Position numbers and translations under genes: made by a program. Positions 24,120-37,937 of a stretch of 64,000 nt of DNA are shown here, piece after piece. The notes under the pieces were generated by a model. It did not search any database. It was given only the letters and a program-made list of their open reading frames with translations, and was not told where the DNA came from. Numbering within the stretch: position 1 is the first letter of the stretch; each line of letters opens with the position of its first letter. The stretch comes from Ceratopteris richardii (lineage: Eukaryota > Streptophyta > Polypodiopsida > Polypodiales > Pteridaceae): NCBI GenBank assembly GCA_020310875.1, contig CM035415.1:194866432-194930431 (forward strand), read 5' to 3'.

Positions 24120-25739
24120 TTTTTGCGTGCCCAAACTTTTTCCATAGTTCTATACAGCTTCTTAATAGCCAGTGTGTAAGCTGCTGCTTCACAAGTTTCA
24201 TCTTCATGGGTACTTGTATCACCGTGTGTGTCTGTTTGTTGGCCTTGACCATTTGTCTGTTCATGCTCTTGGGATTCCTGAGTTCCCTGGCTAGCTTCGT
24301 CGTCTCCTTCGTCATCATCGGTTGAGGTTCTTTTGTCATCAGAGCTAGACACAATCTGTCCTTGTGGCTGATCTCGGGGTGTGGTGGGATAGCTGGGCCT
24401 TTCATATTCTTGAGAAAACAGTTGTCCTTCTGAAAATTGAAACTCATTGGGGAATGCATCGGGCATCTCAAAATCGAACGTTGTGTTCAATGGCTCTGCT
24501 TGTTCTGCTTCTAAATGGGGTATTGGAAAAGAGAAAGCTTCCGCACCAATGGTGGTGGGAATTTCAGTTGTCGTGGTGATAGGTTCTGGGGTTGTGGCAG
24601 CTTGAGGTTCAACAGTACTGGTGGTGCCCTCCGGCGTAACTGGTCTTGATAACCGTATAGGAATTGGTGGTACCGTGGGAGTGGCTGCGGTCGGTGACTG
24701 CTTTGGAGATGGTTGTGGTGAGGGTGATTCTGGCACCTGAAGACAGGGTATGGTTCCTCTCATGCGTTTTCCGGCTCTGCCTTTGCTAGACTTTCTAGCC
24801 TTCTTAGTGGTCCCTTTGAATGCTTTCAGTTCCTTACTTGTCATGGCACGCTCAATCGGTAAGTCATACGCCAAGCACATATATATAATTCTCGTAAGCG
24901 CACAACATCCATTGATGACCTTCTTTTGCTCCCACCTATGTTGTGCCAAATAGAGCTGATCAATTATCCAGCTAGCTAGATCAACCGTTTGAGGTCCAGT
25001 ACATGCTAAGTATAATCCAAACCAGATTCTTTTGTGGGGCATGGTAAAACGATCCTGAGCTGGGAAAGCAAAGTGCTGCATGCATATCCGTAATGGCTTG
25101 GAGAGCTCAGGGGTTATAGCTGAAATATCCTCCCACTTAGTTACGTCACCACGTTTCATCTGCTCTGGGACTAGCCGTTCTCTCTCCGTTGGAGTATGCG
25201 TTCCATGTATTTTGAGAGCTGCACGAATTAAATCTTTGGACAAATAAAACCTTCTGAATGGAGGGTCATTTACCAAGGATGGTAACATGAATGTGCCAGG
25301 TAGATCCTTGTTCTCTGAAGCTGTCAAGGTGGTTACTTAGTAAAAGCATCTGTAAAAATCAGGTTTAGGCAGAGGGTCACTAAAATATTATGTAAATCCC
25401 GCTCGTGCCCAAACGTGCGTTAAATCTTGTGTATTCTGCAGTCCTTCAAATTCTCTTGAAAAGAACTGGTACTTGGCCCATGTGCGAAGATCAAATGCCA
25501 AATTGGCCTCAAATATGAAATCATCGTCTGCTAAGGGTCCTGCTAGGCCTTGAAACCAGTGAGAGTTACAATGAATCTTCTCCGTGTATCCTCTAGGAGG
25601 ATCGTCTATTGGCATGGGTCCTGGAAAACCTTGAAACTCTGGTGGTTGCATCGTAGGATAAGATTCCGCGAGTATATTCTCCAATAGCGGCCATTGTTGT
25701 GCTTGGGCCAGCTTCTGATGGTCCTTCTTCGGTTTGCAT
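24120..25739 (-). pseudogene. aORF of element C, upstream part
   Basis: This is the N-terminal side of the aORF of C up to the Copia insertion. The start at 25739 is homologous to the D start and follows an acceptor-like site (TTTTGTAGCAG on the minus strand). The N-terminal conserved domain reads HWFQGLAGPL, TFMLPSLVND, MQHFAFPAQDRF and CCALTRIIY, followed by a Pro/Thr-rich and acidic region. It is very similar to D. It is broken by a few breaks besides the insertion. Confidence 0.75.
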
Positions 25740-25979
25740 GATGACTGACGAGCTAATGGAAAAGATCTGCTACAAAAGATTAGCACATTAGTGTGGAAAT
25801 TAATTATGATCCCATGAAGGTGAGACCGCAATCCCTTTCCATAACCGATGTGTAACCCGTGTAGCCAGGTGTTGTGATTGATGCTATGATTTTTTTTGCA
25901 AAACTAATGCAGGTCTCTAGATGCCTACATGGTCAGATTATACATACATTTCTTGATGAGCTTTTATTATGCATGATGT
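25740..25979 (-). other. Spacer between pol and aORF of element C
   Basis: Non-coding spacer, homologous to about 3322-3551 of D. It holds the branch-point-like GCTAAT and acceptor-like TTTTGTAGCAG in front of the aORF. Nothing else is seen. Confidence 0.5.
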
Positions 25980-28769
25980 GGGGTTTTGGTGTATGAATTC
26001 ATACAAGGTTTGGTTGAGGGTGAATTATTACAAGGGTGGAGTTTAAACGGGGTGGGAGAATTGTTAGATAATGGGTACAAGAAGACGTCTGGATACGTTT
26101 CGGTATCCATTTCCTAAGAGTCTTTGAGTGGGTGGTGTGTTTCTGCTGAGGGACAAAAAGTGGTATCGGGTTCGGTGGTATTGAAGGATGGAAAGATTTC
26201 TGAGGGGTATATATTACATGGCTTGAGGGTTGAACTATAATACATTGCTTGGGTACCCAAATCTGCGTGGGTGTGGGTCGATTGATAAGATACTTCTTGG
26301 CGATCCAAATCTGTCGAGTATTTGTACTTGTAGAAGAAGATCAAGGGGACTTTGAATACTGACTCTGCTTTCTTTGAAACTTTGTCCTGTTCTCGTCTGC
26401 AGTGTTGCCAATAGCCTGTGGTTGTTGTCCTTTTGGCACCCATATTTGTCTCGTGCCACTTGTTCTGTGATTTTGATACTGCTGCTACCTTTGCCTTGTC
26501 TGGTGGTGTCGTCGGTCTGGGTTCCTCTGTTGTGGTTGACTCCTTCGTGGTTGGGTTTGAGAGGTCCATTGGACGCTCTGCTTTGGAAAAGAAGGGAGAT
26601 CCAACACTTGCGTGACCTGCCCATTAGGAAGTGATTCGTTCTTTATCTTTAATCTAGGCCAGTCCGCAGCAAGTTTGGAAGGATGAGCACCGTAGGGTGT
26701 TGTGCTCATTTGGCCGCTGATGTAACCCACCTGACCGCTGATTGTGTCCATCTGCCCTAGCGGTTGGGTAGCTGCCCCTTCTAGTTTGCAGGAAGCCCCA
26801 GGGAAGATCTCCTGTCGTCCTTCTGATTGACAGCTGTCCATAGCCAAGCCCGAGTGGGTTGGTGTAAACGTAACGTGACTGATCTGACCCAAGATCTTCC
26901 GGTCTTCCGTCGCATGTATTTCATAGGGTCTAGGGTTACAAACCTCAGTTGGAAAGCCATTAGGGAAGTCGAGTGGTATCACTCGCTTCTGCTCTAAGGT
27001 TCCAATCTGTAAGGAGCCTTGTCTAAGATTTAGGTCCACTGAGTGATCGTATAGCCAATCTTGGCCAAGGATTAGGGGTTCTATCAGGTCGTCATCATGG
27101 CACACTAGTAGCTTCGCTGTCATGGTCACATCCTTAATGAGGATAAGAAGGTCCACCTCACCCATGCAAGGGGTTTCCATGCCTCCTAGCCCTATGAGGT
27201 ATGCCTCAATTGGCCGCATTTCTATTCCTGAATCCTTATAGTGGGACCATCTAATCGCGCTAGTCGCAGCACCTGAGTCAATTAAAGCCCTGAGCTCTTG
27301 GCAAGGGTTGTCGTGCTCTAGCCTGACTGTAATGAATGGTCTCCTGTCCACTATGCTAGGATGAGTTCGAGACTTTACCTCACACATAGCCATGGGGTAT
27401 CTGGGTGTTGTTTCCAGATGGTTATAATGTTTTCTCCCTAGTCCTTGTCTTCTTAGCTTCATGCGCTTAATGCGTTCTATTGCTTCTGCCTGAGCTTCCG
27501 CTCGTATTCTATTTTCTTCCTCCTTACGCTTCTTTGCCAACGTGATTCGTCTAAGCATATCCTCAGTAAGAGGTTCCTGGTATAACTTGACTCTACAACC
27601 ACTAATGTAATTAGGCATTATGTCTCCTTCTAAGGTGGCTAACTGTACTGCTCCACTTGTTGAGAGTCTGTTAATGATCATAGGTCCATAACCTCGCTTT
27701 TCTAACTTACGTGCGTGTTGCTTTAGCGTATATACTAGAACTAAATCTCCTTCTTTTAGGCCTTTATCTTTCACATGTGCATCAAAATATGCTTTCTGTC
27801 GCTTCTTTGCCGCGTATATTCCTGCTGCTGCCTTTAGCCTGGTTTCTCCTAATCGTTCCAAGTCCATTATTCTTGCTGATAATTCATGGCCGGTCCACTG
27901 ATGTTCTTGTGCAACCTTAAGGGTTGGTATCAAGAAGTCCAAAGGAAGCACTACATTCTGACCAAAAACCATCTGAAAGGGAGTTGCATTGAGTACGGTC
28001 TTGTAGGCCACTCGATATGCCCAAACAGCGTGGTGTAACTGTTTGTCCCAATCTGAACGTTTGTTGTTCACGAGTTTCATCAGTACGTTACAAAGGTTAG
28101 TGCTTTCAGCCTGACCATTGGCCTGAGGATGATATGGTGCGGATCTCTTGTGAATCACCATAAAATCCTGTAACAAATATTCAATGACTTGGTTTAGAAA
28201 GTGAGTTCCTTAATCGCTCACTAACTCTATAGGCAATCCATATCTTGTAAAGACATTCTCAAATAAGAATTTTGCAGTTGTGTGTGCATCATTCTTTTTT
28301 GTGGCTTTTGCCTCTACCCATTTGGTTAGATAATCTGTGGCAACAATAATGTATTCAGCATGTGTACCTTTTGCAGGGGGGTTAATGGGTCCTACAAAGT
28401 CTATACCCCACTTAGAAAATGCACGTCCGCCCATCATGGGTTTCAATGGCATTTCATCTCTGCGAGTCGGAAACTGAGTTCTTTGGCACACATCACATCT
28501 CTTAACATAGGTATGAGCATCCATGTGAAGAGTGGGCCACCATAATCCTGCAAAGAGGATGGCTTTGATTATCCTATCGGGTCCAAAATGACCTCCTGCA
28601 ACACCTTGGTGTGCAGTCTCTAGTATGCTCAGATAATCGCTTTCATGAACACATTGTCTTAGATATCCATCTCGTCCTCTTTTGTATAGATTATCGCCAA
28701 TAAGTGAATAGTCTTGAGCTTCCTGCTCCAGACTGCGTTGTCGTGCTAAGGTCATTCCTTGAGGGAATG
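25980..28769 (-). pseudogene. pol of element C, part downstream of the B insertion
   Basis: From right to left this holds the second zinc-binding module (HQGVAGGHFGPDR, CDVCQRT), the integrase core (GIDFVGPINPP, PQANGQAEST), the integrase C-terminal part (KRGYGPMII), the second protease-like domain at about 27010-27350 (ALIDSGAATSA, LILGQDW) and the WVPK-type tail. It is nearly the same as in D. Element B is inserted just upstream, between the two zinc modules. It is broken by a few breaks. Confidence 0.85.
28765..28769. repeat. Target duplication of B, left copy
   Basis: GAATG directly before the TGTAGC end of the LTR. The same five bases follow the other LTR at 62843-62847, which fixes the LTR edges of this family. 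Confidence 0.9.
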
Positions 28770-29485
28770 TGTAGCTCAATGATGAGTAGCACCTCCTTTA
28801 ATGTCAATCCGGGAAGACGTGAGGATGGTATGAAGACCTCGAGCAAGTGGCGGCACAAGTGCGTGAGTGAGAAGCACACAAGCATGCACACACATACACA
28901 CACACGCGCACACACGGCAAGACAAAGAGAGAGAATCAATGGAGTTCTTTAGATTACTTTCAAAAGCTCTTACAAGTTCGTTTCAATTACAATCTAACTT
29001 CAAAAATGAGCTCTCTAGCTCTTTTTATAGTTTTTGACTAGCTTTTGGCCCTGTCCAGACCTAGTGTCCGGCCTAGTTAAAAATTAGGTTCCAGGGCTTA
29101 TTTGGGGGCTCAAACGAGATCTAAAAAATACGAAAATTGGTACGCAACTACTTCTAAGGCTCCTCAAGCTCAAGGACTCCTTGGCTTGCACAAAATGGAG
29201 CTACAAAAAGGTGAAATGATATTTACAATGATTGTTAGTGATAAAAATCACTGTTGTTGTAGGGATTTCTTCTAGTGATCTGCCATACATATCTTCGAGC
29301 TCCCTACTTGCTCTTCCTCCCTGCATGTCCATCTCTTTGATTTGCATTAATGTCTTGAAAAAATATTGGCCTACTTGCCAGATCTTCTTTGACTGCCCTG
29401 TTTGCTTGTGCTGTCCCTTCGCTCTGACTCCCTTCTTTGACTTTCATGTCTTGTACGTCCTGGTGTACCAAGGCTACTGCCAACA
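28770..29485 (-). repeat. 3' LTR of element B
   Basis: 716 bp, TGTAGC...CCAACA on the plus strand. The part shared with A (from 28770 to about 29240) is almost identical to A, while the U3 end differs much more. TATA box at 29021-29029 (minus). Confidence 0.95.
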
Positions 29486-32400
29486 CCCCCCCCACTCTCG
29501 CGTCTGTCGCCCCTGACAGACCCTTGTCTAGCTGCTTTTTGGACATAGTATTGTACAACATCGGCGGCGAGGTGGTGTTCTTCTAACCTGAGTCCCCTTG
29601 CTAGATCTGTCAGCAATGCATCCCAATTGACTGGCCCTGGGACATCTGGATGTGGCACCCGTAACTGCTCTGAGTGAAGGGTTCGCTCCACAGCAAATAA
29701 ATGGAGGAGATGTGAGGGTCTGGGTACAAATATTTCTGAGTGGTATTCCCAGAACCCTGTTATGAACATCTCTTCGAATGTTTGTTTAAAGCAGGCTGGG
29801 AGGTATTTTATTCTGGCGTGCCAAGCGTATATCACCTCTATGGAAGGAGTGGTGCTCATGTCATAAACTAAATCTTGGTTTCCTGTAAGGAATCCGACGC
29901 CTGAGAAGTGTGGGTCCTTGATATTCTTGAATGTCCTGAATGTAATAAGCATTAACTCAAAAATTTTCATGCACATCTGGGCCATTACATCAGGGGTATT
30001 CCTTAATCGGATGCTCCAGTGCCGTATAGTGGAAATCATGTAATTGACGGTGGGAGGCCCTTGAGGGGGTGCTAGATAGACGTAGTTTAACCATTTGGCG
30101 CAGCCCTTGATATTCTTGACTGCAATGGTAAACTCTGGCCATGTGCGTCTGCGGAGTACAGGAACATAACAAGGGTTATATTTAATAAAAAGAGGCATAT
30201 TCGTCCAGGTTCGAACCATCTCCGGGTAGGTTTCGAGGAGTCGGATCCTCCAAGTGGGTTGATGAATGGATCCTTTTTGAGCGCTCTCTGGGATGTCATC
30301 TGGCCCAAATTGTGTAGCAAACGTTGGAGGTTTGCCACATCTGTGTTGGATTTCTGCATTGTAGTCCGCCAGGAGTATACAATATGGCACGTATTGATCA
30401 TCATTGGTTCCTATCCATCTATGGTGGGACATGCTGCGGAAGTATTCTGATTTAATAATAGTGTCCTCTATCTTTGCCATAGATTGGATTTGAACTGCCA
30501 CTCGATCTTCATGAGTTGATGCCGTTTTCTCTAGTGTTTGGAGCTACTCAGGTACTTCAATTTCTAACGTATCCATTCCTTCTGCGGTTTGCTCACCACC
30601 TGGCATTGGCATAGGAACGTAGGGTTCCTCATACGTCTCATCTACCTCGATGGGTACCAAATCCTCGGGTTCTGGTTCGACAACTGGAGAGGGCTGCCTT
30701 TCGTGTGTGAGTAATCTTGCCTGTAATTCGGCCACCTGCTCTTTCAATGCCTTGACTTCCTCTGAAGTCGTGGTCGTTTCTGTGACTTTGGGTGCTGTCT
30801 GTTGCTCTTGGAGTTGATTGCGCAGCGCATCACGTTCCCTTTCCAAGTCATCATGAGCTTCTAATAGATCTGCATAGCTGTCCAAGATGGTCTTCATTGT
30901 CTCTGAGGGCACAACTTTAAACTGCTCTGGATCAATTTCGTGTGGAGAGCCTTCCATTGCTGCTTCTAGATTTGCTTCATTTTGCTGCTGCAGTCTCTTG
31001 TTTTCTTCAAGGGCGGCCGCCATGTGTTTTCTGAGAAGTGCCAGGTTACGCCGGACTTTGAGATTATCGGCTTGGTATACCTCGAGCAAAGCTTCTAGTT
31101 GTTTGACACCTGATTCTGTCGATGGTTGGGGTGCCTCCAATAATGTTTGGTGAGCCTGCTCAAGCGTCGTGTAGCGTTGATTCAGTTCTGCATTTTCTGT
31201 TTGTAGAATGTGAAATTGTCTTTGTAAGTTCTGATGGTGCGTTTCCAGTTGCTGATACCGGTTGTCCAGAGCTTTGTACTCATTCTGGAGCTGGTATACA
31301 CATTGGTTTAATGCTAAAAATATGTTATTTACATTAAATAATGCTGGGAGGGGTGAAGATGCAGGGGGAATGGGGGCGGGAATGGGAGAGGTGAATGATG
31401 TGGATGTAAGTGGAAATGTGGGTGGAGGGGGTATGGGTGATGAAGGTGGCATGGGGGGAGGCAGTGGTGCTGTGGCAGGTGATGTTTCCATCGTGTCAAC
31501 TGTTTGAGTGACGGTGTAGATGGGAATCGTGGGTGGAGTGGATGTGACATCGGTGAACAGGGTGGTGAAGGTGGGCATGGTGACTCCCCCGAATTGGATT
31601 CCCGGAGAGAGTGGGATGCCCATGACAATGGTAGTGGTAGTGGATGTGGTAGTGCTAGTGTCCTGTGGTGGAGTGAATTGTGTAGTGTGAGGTGGGGATG
31701 GTGGTGACAACGGTGCTTCGTGATATTCTTCTGCTTGCGCTGACTCGCCTGGTGCTGATGTATTGATGTGAATTTGCTTCCCGGACCTCCTGGGACGAAC
31801 GGGAACCCTTTTCTCAAACCTGTGAATGTAGGCCACTGCCTCATGAATGGCCTCATCCAGTCCTACGGCGTCGGCATGAAGGTTCATGGACTCAATGAAC
31901 AACTCGTCCACACCTTCCTCAGCTAGCAAGTCGTTCATGAGTCTTTTGCCCTGTTCTAGAGACATCTGATGCTGTTCCTGAACCAGTCGCATGGTTCGAT
32001 ATAGTCTCTTGATTTGTGCCGAATATGCTGGGGCACTTGCTAACTCGGAGAGTTCGTCATATTCTTGATGTTGTTCTTCGTCGGCTTCTTCGTCGTCTCC
32101 TCCTGCCTCTTGTTCATCTACATCGACTTCTACCACTTGTGGTTGGGTGGGGGCCGATGTTGTTGTTTGGGGTTGTGGTTCCTTAGCTCGCTCTGCTTCA
32201 GCTTCGAGGTTAGAGTCATAGATTAATCTGGCAATTTCTTCATCCGTGAGGTCCTCAAGAGTAAATCCCTGTGGAAATTCCAAATCTGATGGAATGGGTG
32301 GAAACACCAGATTAGGCCCCTCTGTGCTTGGTCTTGGTAGCCGGATTGTGAATGGCCTAACTCGTCGTGTCTGGGGAGGGGTGATTTCTGGTGTAGTGGT

Positions 32401-33405
32401 AGCTCCCCTTGGTTGAGCATAGGGTAATTGGACTCCCCCCCTCATCTTCTTTGATGGGGGACCTGCTGCTGATAGTCTTCTCTGGAATTCTTGGACTCGG
32501 GACCATACGAGTGCTCGCTGAACAGGCACGTCATAAGCCAAGCATCTATAGATTATTCTGGTCAGAGCACAACACCCGTGGAGCACATTCTTCTGTTTCT
32601 TGTTCCACCTTTGATGCGCTAGGTGGATCTGATCTATGATCCAGTGTGGCACATTGATGGGAAGGCTTTCTGTCTCTGCTAGATATAAGCTGAACCATAT
32701 TTTCTTCGGGGGCATTGTGAACCGTTCTTGGGCGGGGAAAGCAAAATGTTGCATGATGGTTCGTAGGTGAAGCGCAATGGTAGGTGTCATCGCTACCATA
32801 TCCTTCAACTTATTAAGATCTTTATGCTTCATTCGACCTGGAACCATGGTCTCCTTTTCTGTTGGGATGTGCATGCCATACATACCCAATGCTTCTCTTA
32901 CTAGATTGAGGTTCAACTTGAATCTTTTAAGCTCATTACCCGGCAGCAGTGATGGCAACACAAAGGTGCTGTCGCCTCCCTTGGCCCTGCTTGGCGTGAT
33001 TGTACTGATCAGATATGAACATCGTAAAAAATCCGGCTTTGGTATGTGGGCCCTGAAATAATTGTCCACACCCGCTTTGATCCAAACTGATCTCATGACT
33101 TCGGCGTTTTGATAGCTTTCAAACTCGCGTGTGAAAAAGTGGTATCGACCCCATTTGCCATTGAATTCCAATTCTGCTTCCTAGAAATAGGTTCCATCGC
33201 CCAGTGGTCCAGCAACATCACTGAACCAATGCGCATGCTTACCTACTTGAGAAGTGTGCCCTTGAGGAGGATCCTGAATGGGGAGCACATGTACTGCTTG
33301 AAGTTCTTGCGGCCTTGCTGTGAGACGTGGCTCAAGGAGAAGTGTTTCTATGTCCACAATCTGGGCACCAGATCCTGCTTGAGAACTGGTACCTGCTTCT
33401 GCCAT
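29371..33405 (-). pseudogene. aORF of element B
   Basis: The start at 33405 (MAEAGTSSQAG) aligns with the A start and lies 21 bases after an acceptor-like TATTCTCACAG. The N-terminal domain (HWFSDVAGPLGDG, IPKPDFLRC, MQHFAFPAQERF, HGCCALTRIIYRC) is clearly homologous to A but noticeably diverged. An acidic and Pro/Thr-rich region follows, then a coiled coil (about 30720-31320) and a C-terminal domain with DLVYDMSTTPSIEV and KQTFEEMF. The end lies about 115 bases inside the 3' LTR, giving a basic Arg/Ser/Glu-rich tail that A lacks. No membrane segment is seen. It is broken by about two breaks. Confidence 0.8.
29486..29498 (-). other. Polypurine tract of element B
   Basis: On the minus strand a GAG-plus-oligo-G run lies directly before the LTR start TGTTGG. 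It is inside the aORF. Confidence 0.8.
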
Positions 33406-33610
33406 GGCCCTGTTCGCTGATTGGTTCTGTGAGAATATAGAACCAAGTGTTAACATCGTAATGGACAGAATAAATCCGTTGTTGCCCTCGTTACAACATT
33501 AACATGAGGTAGATCGTGAGTTAGTGGTTAGTAAGTGCATGAAGACAGTGTGTGTAGTTAGTGCTTGTGTTGTCCTAGGAGACTATTGCAGTTATTAAGT
33601 GGGTATGAAT
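33406..33610 (-). other. Spacer between pol and aORF of element B
   Basis: About 200 bases, closely similar to 42662-42864 in A. On the minus strand it contains GTTAAC and then TTCTATATTCTCACAG, a plausible branch point and 3' splice site, with the exon edge at about 33426. Confidence 0.5.
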
Positions 33611-36600
33611 TTACAAATTGGGGTCGGGGGGTTTATTACAGGCCCTAGGCTGCCAAATGCAGTGAATGGGCTTTGTTTTTGGTTTCGGAGAGTCTCTACA
33701 GAGCTTTCCCGATGTCGTGGTTTGAAAACGAGGCCTTTTTGGGACCCATTTACAATTGATTACATGCACGCTCTTGGATCTTGGTGTGTTCTTGAGCGTT
33801 GAGAACGAGTGAATACTGGCAGTATGCGTAGCTGCGTTATGCCGTTTAGGTTGTGGTCTCAGCGTAGCTACTTGTGCCATCAAGCAAGCTTTAGGCACCC
33901 AAATTTGTCTTGATTGTGGGCTTGCCTTCATCGACTTCTTGGGCACCCAAATAGATTTTACTTTAGCAGAAGAATTTCTGAAAGACTTCTTATTAGCGTC
34001 GTGTTGTTGGTTACTAATAAGAGGCTTTGCCCGCGTAGTTGACGGTGGTGCACCCGGTCGTTCGCCTTTCCGCACCCACACCTGGATTATTTTCTGGGAC
34101 ATTCTGCTACGCAGGTATTTTTGATCTCGGACATAGGTAGTACTCTGCTTCTTCTGCTTGTGATCCGCCTTTGGTTGCTGCCTCCTTCGGGCCTTTGGAA
34201 AAGAAGGGAGATCCGTTGCATCCCTGACTCCTTTTTTGCAAATGTTATTCCTCTGCAACACATAGTTTTGGACAAGAACAGCATGGTCAACTTTATGTGC
34301 ACCCCTGGAGGGACCAGGAGTCTGTGCCTTTTCTAGTTCCTTGAGTGCTCCATTATCCAACTCTACTGTAATTCGACTATGATTGACCCATACCTGAAGA
34401 AGTCCACTTCTTAGGTTTAAGTTGACTGCTTGGTCATAGATCCAGTCTTGACCCAAGACAAGAGGTTCAGTGAGATCCTCATCCTGACACACCAGTACTT
34501 TAACTGTCATCGCCTCATCATGAAGGTAGAGGGGAAGTTCCACCTCGCCCATGCAAGGGGTTTCCACGCCTCCCAATCCTATGAGATATGCTTCCACAGG
34601 ATTGACAGTTAACTGTAACTCTTGACAGTAAGACGCTTTAACCGCACTAGTGGCTGCACCTGAGTCAATCAAGGCTCTTACAGTCCTTGCACTTTTTCCT
34701 TGTCCTATATCTAGGGTTACGAAAGGACGTCGATCCGTTATCCTAGGTGAGTTGGTTCCTGCGACTTCACACATTGCCATATGATATCCTTGATCTGCAT
34801 AGTCATTTGTCCTAGGCTGCTCTCTACCTTGCCTTCGTAATTTCATCCTTCTGATGCGTTCTAAAGCTTCTGCTTGAGCTTCTTCTCTAACTCGCTTTTC
34901 TTCCTCTTTGCGTTTCTTAGCAGTGTTGAGTCGGCTGAGCATTTCCTCCGTGAGGGGTTCCTGGTACAACTTGACTCTGCAACCGCTAATATAATTTGGG
35001 AGAACATCACCCTCTAATGTGGCCAATTGTACTGCGCCACTTGTGGAGATCCTATTGATGATCATAGGTCCGTAGCCTCTCTTTTCTAGCTTCCTCACGT
35101 GTTGTTTGAGTGTATAGACTAGGACTAGATCTCCTGCTTTCAAGCCTTTATCCTTCACATGGGCATCGAAATATGCCTTCTGTCTCTTCTTGGCTGCATA
35201 TATTCCTGCAGCGGCTCTTAGTCTTGTTTCCCCTAATCGTTCAAGGTCAAAGATCCTAGAGGAGAGTTCGTGACCTGTCCATTCGTGCTCTTGTGCTACT
35301 CTCAATGTAGGAATCAAGAAGTCCAAGGGTAGCACAGCATTTTGGCCAAATACCATCTGAAAGGGAGTGGCTTGGAGTACCGTTTTGTAGGCAACTCGGT
35401 ATGCCCAAACAGTGTGGTGTAGCTGTTTGTCCCAATCAGAGCGTTTAGTGCTTACTAGTTTCGTCAGTACATGGCATAAAATCTTATTAGTACTCTCAGC
35501 TTGTCCATTAGCTTGAGGGTGATAAGGGGCAGACTTCTTGTGTATTACCAAGAATTCTTGGAGTAGATTTTCAATCACTTCGTTCAAGAAATGAGTGCCT
35601 CTATCACTTACAAGCTCTATAGGTAGCCCGTATCTCGTGAATACATTCTCAAACAAGAATTTGGCAGTTGTTTGAGCATCGTTCTTTGTTGTAGCCTTTA
35701 CCTCTACCCACTTGGTGAGATAATCTGTTGCCACAATGATGTATTCCGCATGAGAACCCTTAGCTGGGGGATTAATAGGACCTACGAAGTCTATTCCCCA
35801 CTTAGAGAATGCACGTCCACCCATCATAGGTTTCAGTGGCATCTCATCTTTGCGTATAGGATACTGAGTCCTCTGACAGACATCACACCGTTTCACATAG
35901 GTATGTGCATCCATGTGAAGGGTAGGCCACCAAAAGCCCGCAAATAGGATTGCCTTGATCACCCGATCCGGTCCAAAGTGTCCTCCTGCTACACCTTGGT
36001 GAGCAGTTTCTAAGATCTTAAGATACTCACTTTCATGGACACACAGTCTCAGGTAACCATCCTTACCGCGCTTGTATAGATTATCACCAACAAGTGAGTA
36101 ATCCTGGGCTTCTTGTTCTAAACTCCTTTTCCTAGCTAGAGTCATGTCTGGAGGGAATGTGTTTGTCCTCAAGAATGATACTAGAGGTTCACTCCAATCT
36201 GGCACAATGGATACTTGATAGAGAGTGGCGTGTTCCACAGGTGGTTTAGTGCAACAGATTGGGCATTCCTTGCACAACTTTTGGACATCGGATTCCATAG
36301 TTGGCCAATGTACTCCGAGTCTCCTTAGAGTCTGTAACGTTCGTTGCTTTGAATGGTGTTGCTCTAGTGCACCTACATGTGCTAATTGCAACCATTTAGA
36401 GTACTCATCCTCTTCTACGCAACAAGCCAAGATCCCTTGATCTGTGTGTTTGTACATGCTTCCGGCCATGATGTGATACTTTTGGGCTTTTACGATCTCT
36501 TTATTCCGTGTGTTTACCACTGGATGGTTGGGCCCGTATGTCAATACTGGCACCAATGGCTTAGCCCACTGCGGTATAACTTCCAAATTAAACAAGTAAG

Positions 36601-37937
36601 CATCAGGAAGGTCATCTGACACTCCTTGTGGGGCTTCTCCCGATGTGAGCCTAGAGAGATGATCTGCTCTCAGGTGGGTCCTACCTTTTCTTACCACAAC
36701 CTCAAAGTCATATTCCATTAGTAAGAGAAACCATCTCACTAATCTTCCTGTATTGCATGGCTTGTTTACAAGATATAACAAAGCCTGATGATCAGTAAAA
36801 AATTTAAACTTATTTGCAAGCAAATAGTGTCTAAATTTCTTAACTGCATATACCATGCCTAATCCTTCTCGTTCAGTAGTGGTATAATTTCGTTCAGCCG
36901 CATTCAATTGTCTACTGGCATAGGCAATTGGAAGATCCATATTACCTTCACCAGTAGGTTGTGCAAGCACACATCCAATAGCATAATTGGATGCATCCAC
37001 ATGAACATGGAATGGCTTATTCCAATCTGGTGTGGTCAAGATTGGTGCTGAACATAATCTTCGTTTAAGCTCTTGGAAGGAATTCTCACATTCATCCGTC
37101 CACTCAAAGTTTGTCAGAAGTCCGTACATGGGCTTTGCAATGACAGCATACATGTGTATAAATCGTCGATAATAACCACAATGCCCCATGAAAGCTTGTA
37201 CTTCCTTGACATTCTTTGGCCTAGGTAGCTCTGCTATGGCTCTCACTTTTTCTTCGTCGGTAGATATGCCATTCTTTGACACTATGTGTCCTAGAATCTT
37301 GCCTTGCCTGACCATAAAAACGCACTTTTCTGGGTTTAGGCAGACTTGGTATTCTCTACATTTGTCAAAGATTTGTCTGAGTTCAGGAATATGGGTTTGT
37401 CTAACATTGGAATGAGCACAGAGATCATCAACATAGACTTCTAAACTCTTCCTCAGGAACTCCTTAAACACATGGCACATCAGCCTCTGGAAGGTCGCGG
37501 GTGCATTGGTAAGCCCAAATGGCATTACTCTAAAAGCAAAAATGCCCCATTCTGTGGCAAAGGCTGTCTTATGCTGATCTTCTGGAGCTATGGCTACTTG
37601 ATTGTAGCCCGAAAATCCATCAAGGAAGCTGTACACTTCCTTGCCTGCCACTCTTTCTAAGAGATGTTCTGTGATGGGAAGCGGATAGTTATCTCGAATC
37701 GTGGCGGCGTTAACCTTTTTCAAGTTAATGCACACACGCAGTTTGCCATTCTTCTTGGGCACCACTACGATGGGGGATACCCATTCAGTGTGCTCAATTT
37801 CGTAGATAAATCCAGCTTCAACCAGTCTATCTATCTCTTCTTTGATCTTAGCAGCGTAATTATCGTTATATGTATAAGGCTTTTGCTTAGAGGGTTTGGC
37901 ATCTGAGGTCATGGGGATAGTGTGTGAGCATATGCGG
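33611..37937 (-). CDS. pol of element B, part downstream of nested A
   Basis: This is the larger part of pol in B, cut from its start by nested element A. In order: reverse transcriptase (FLDGFSGYNQV, PFGLTNAPATFQR, YVDD), RNase H (HVDASNYAIG, FFTDHQALLYL), first zinc module (LAHVGALEQHH, CKEC), second zinc module (AHQGVAGGHFG, CDVCQ), integrase core (GIDFVGP, SDRGTHF, PQANGQAEST), KRGYGPMII, a second protease-like domain at about 34400-34750 (ALIDSGAATSA, LVLGQDW) and a tail with five W-[VQ]-[PR]-[KR] motifs. It reads open throughout. An open frame that seems to begin in the LTR of A is only a product of the nesting. Confidence 0.85.
37930..37934. repeat. Target duplication of A, left copy
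   Basis: ATATG, matched by 54894-54898. Three extra bases (CGG, 37935-37937) lie between it and the LTR. Confidence 0.8.
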
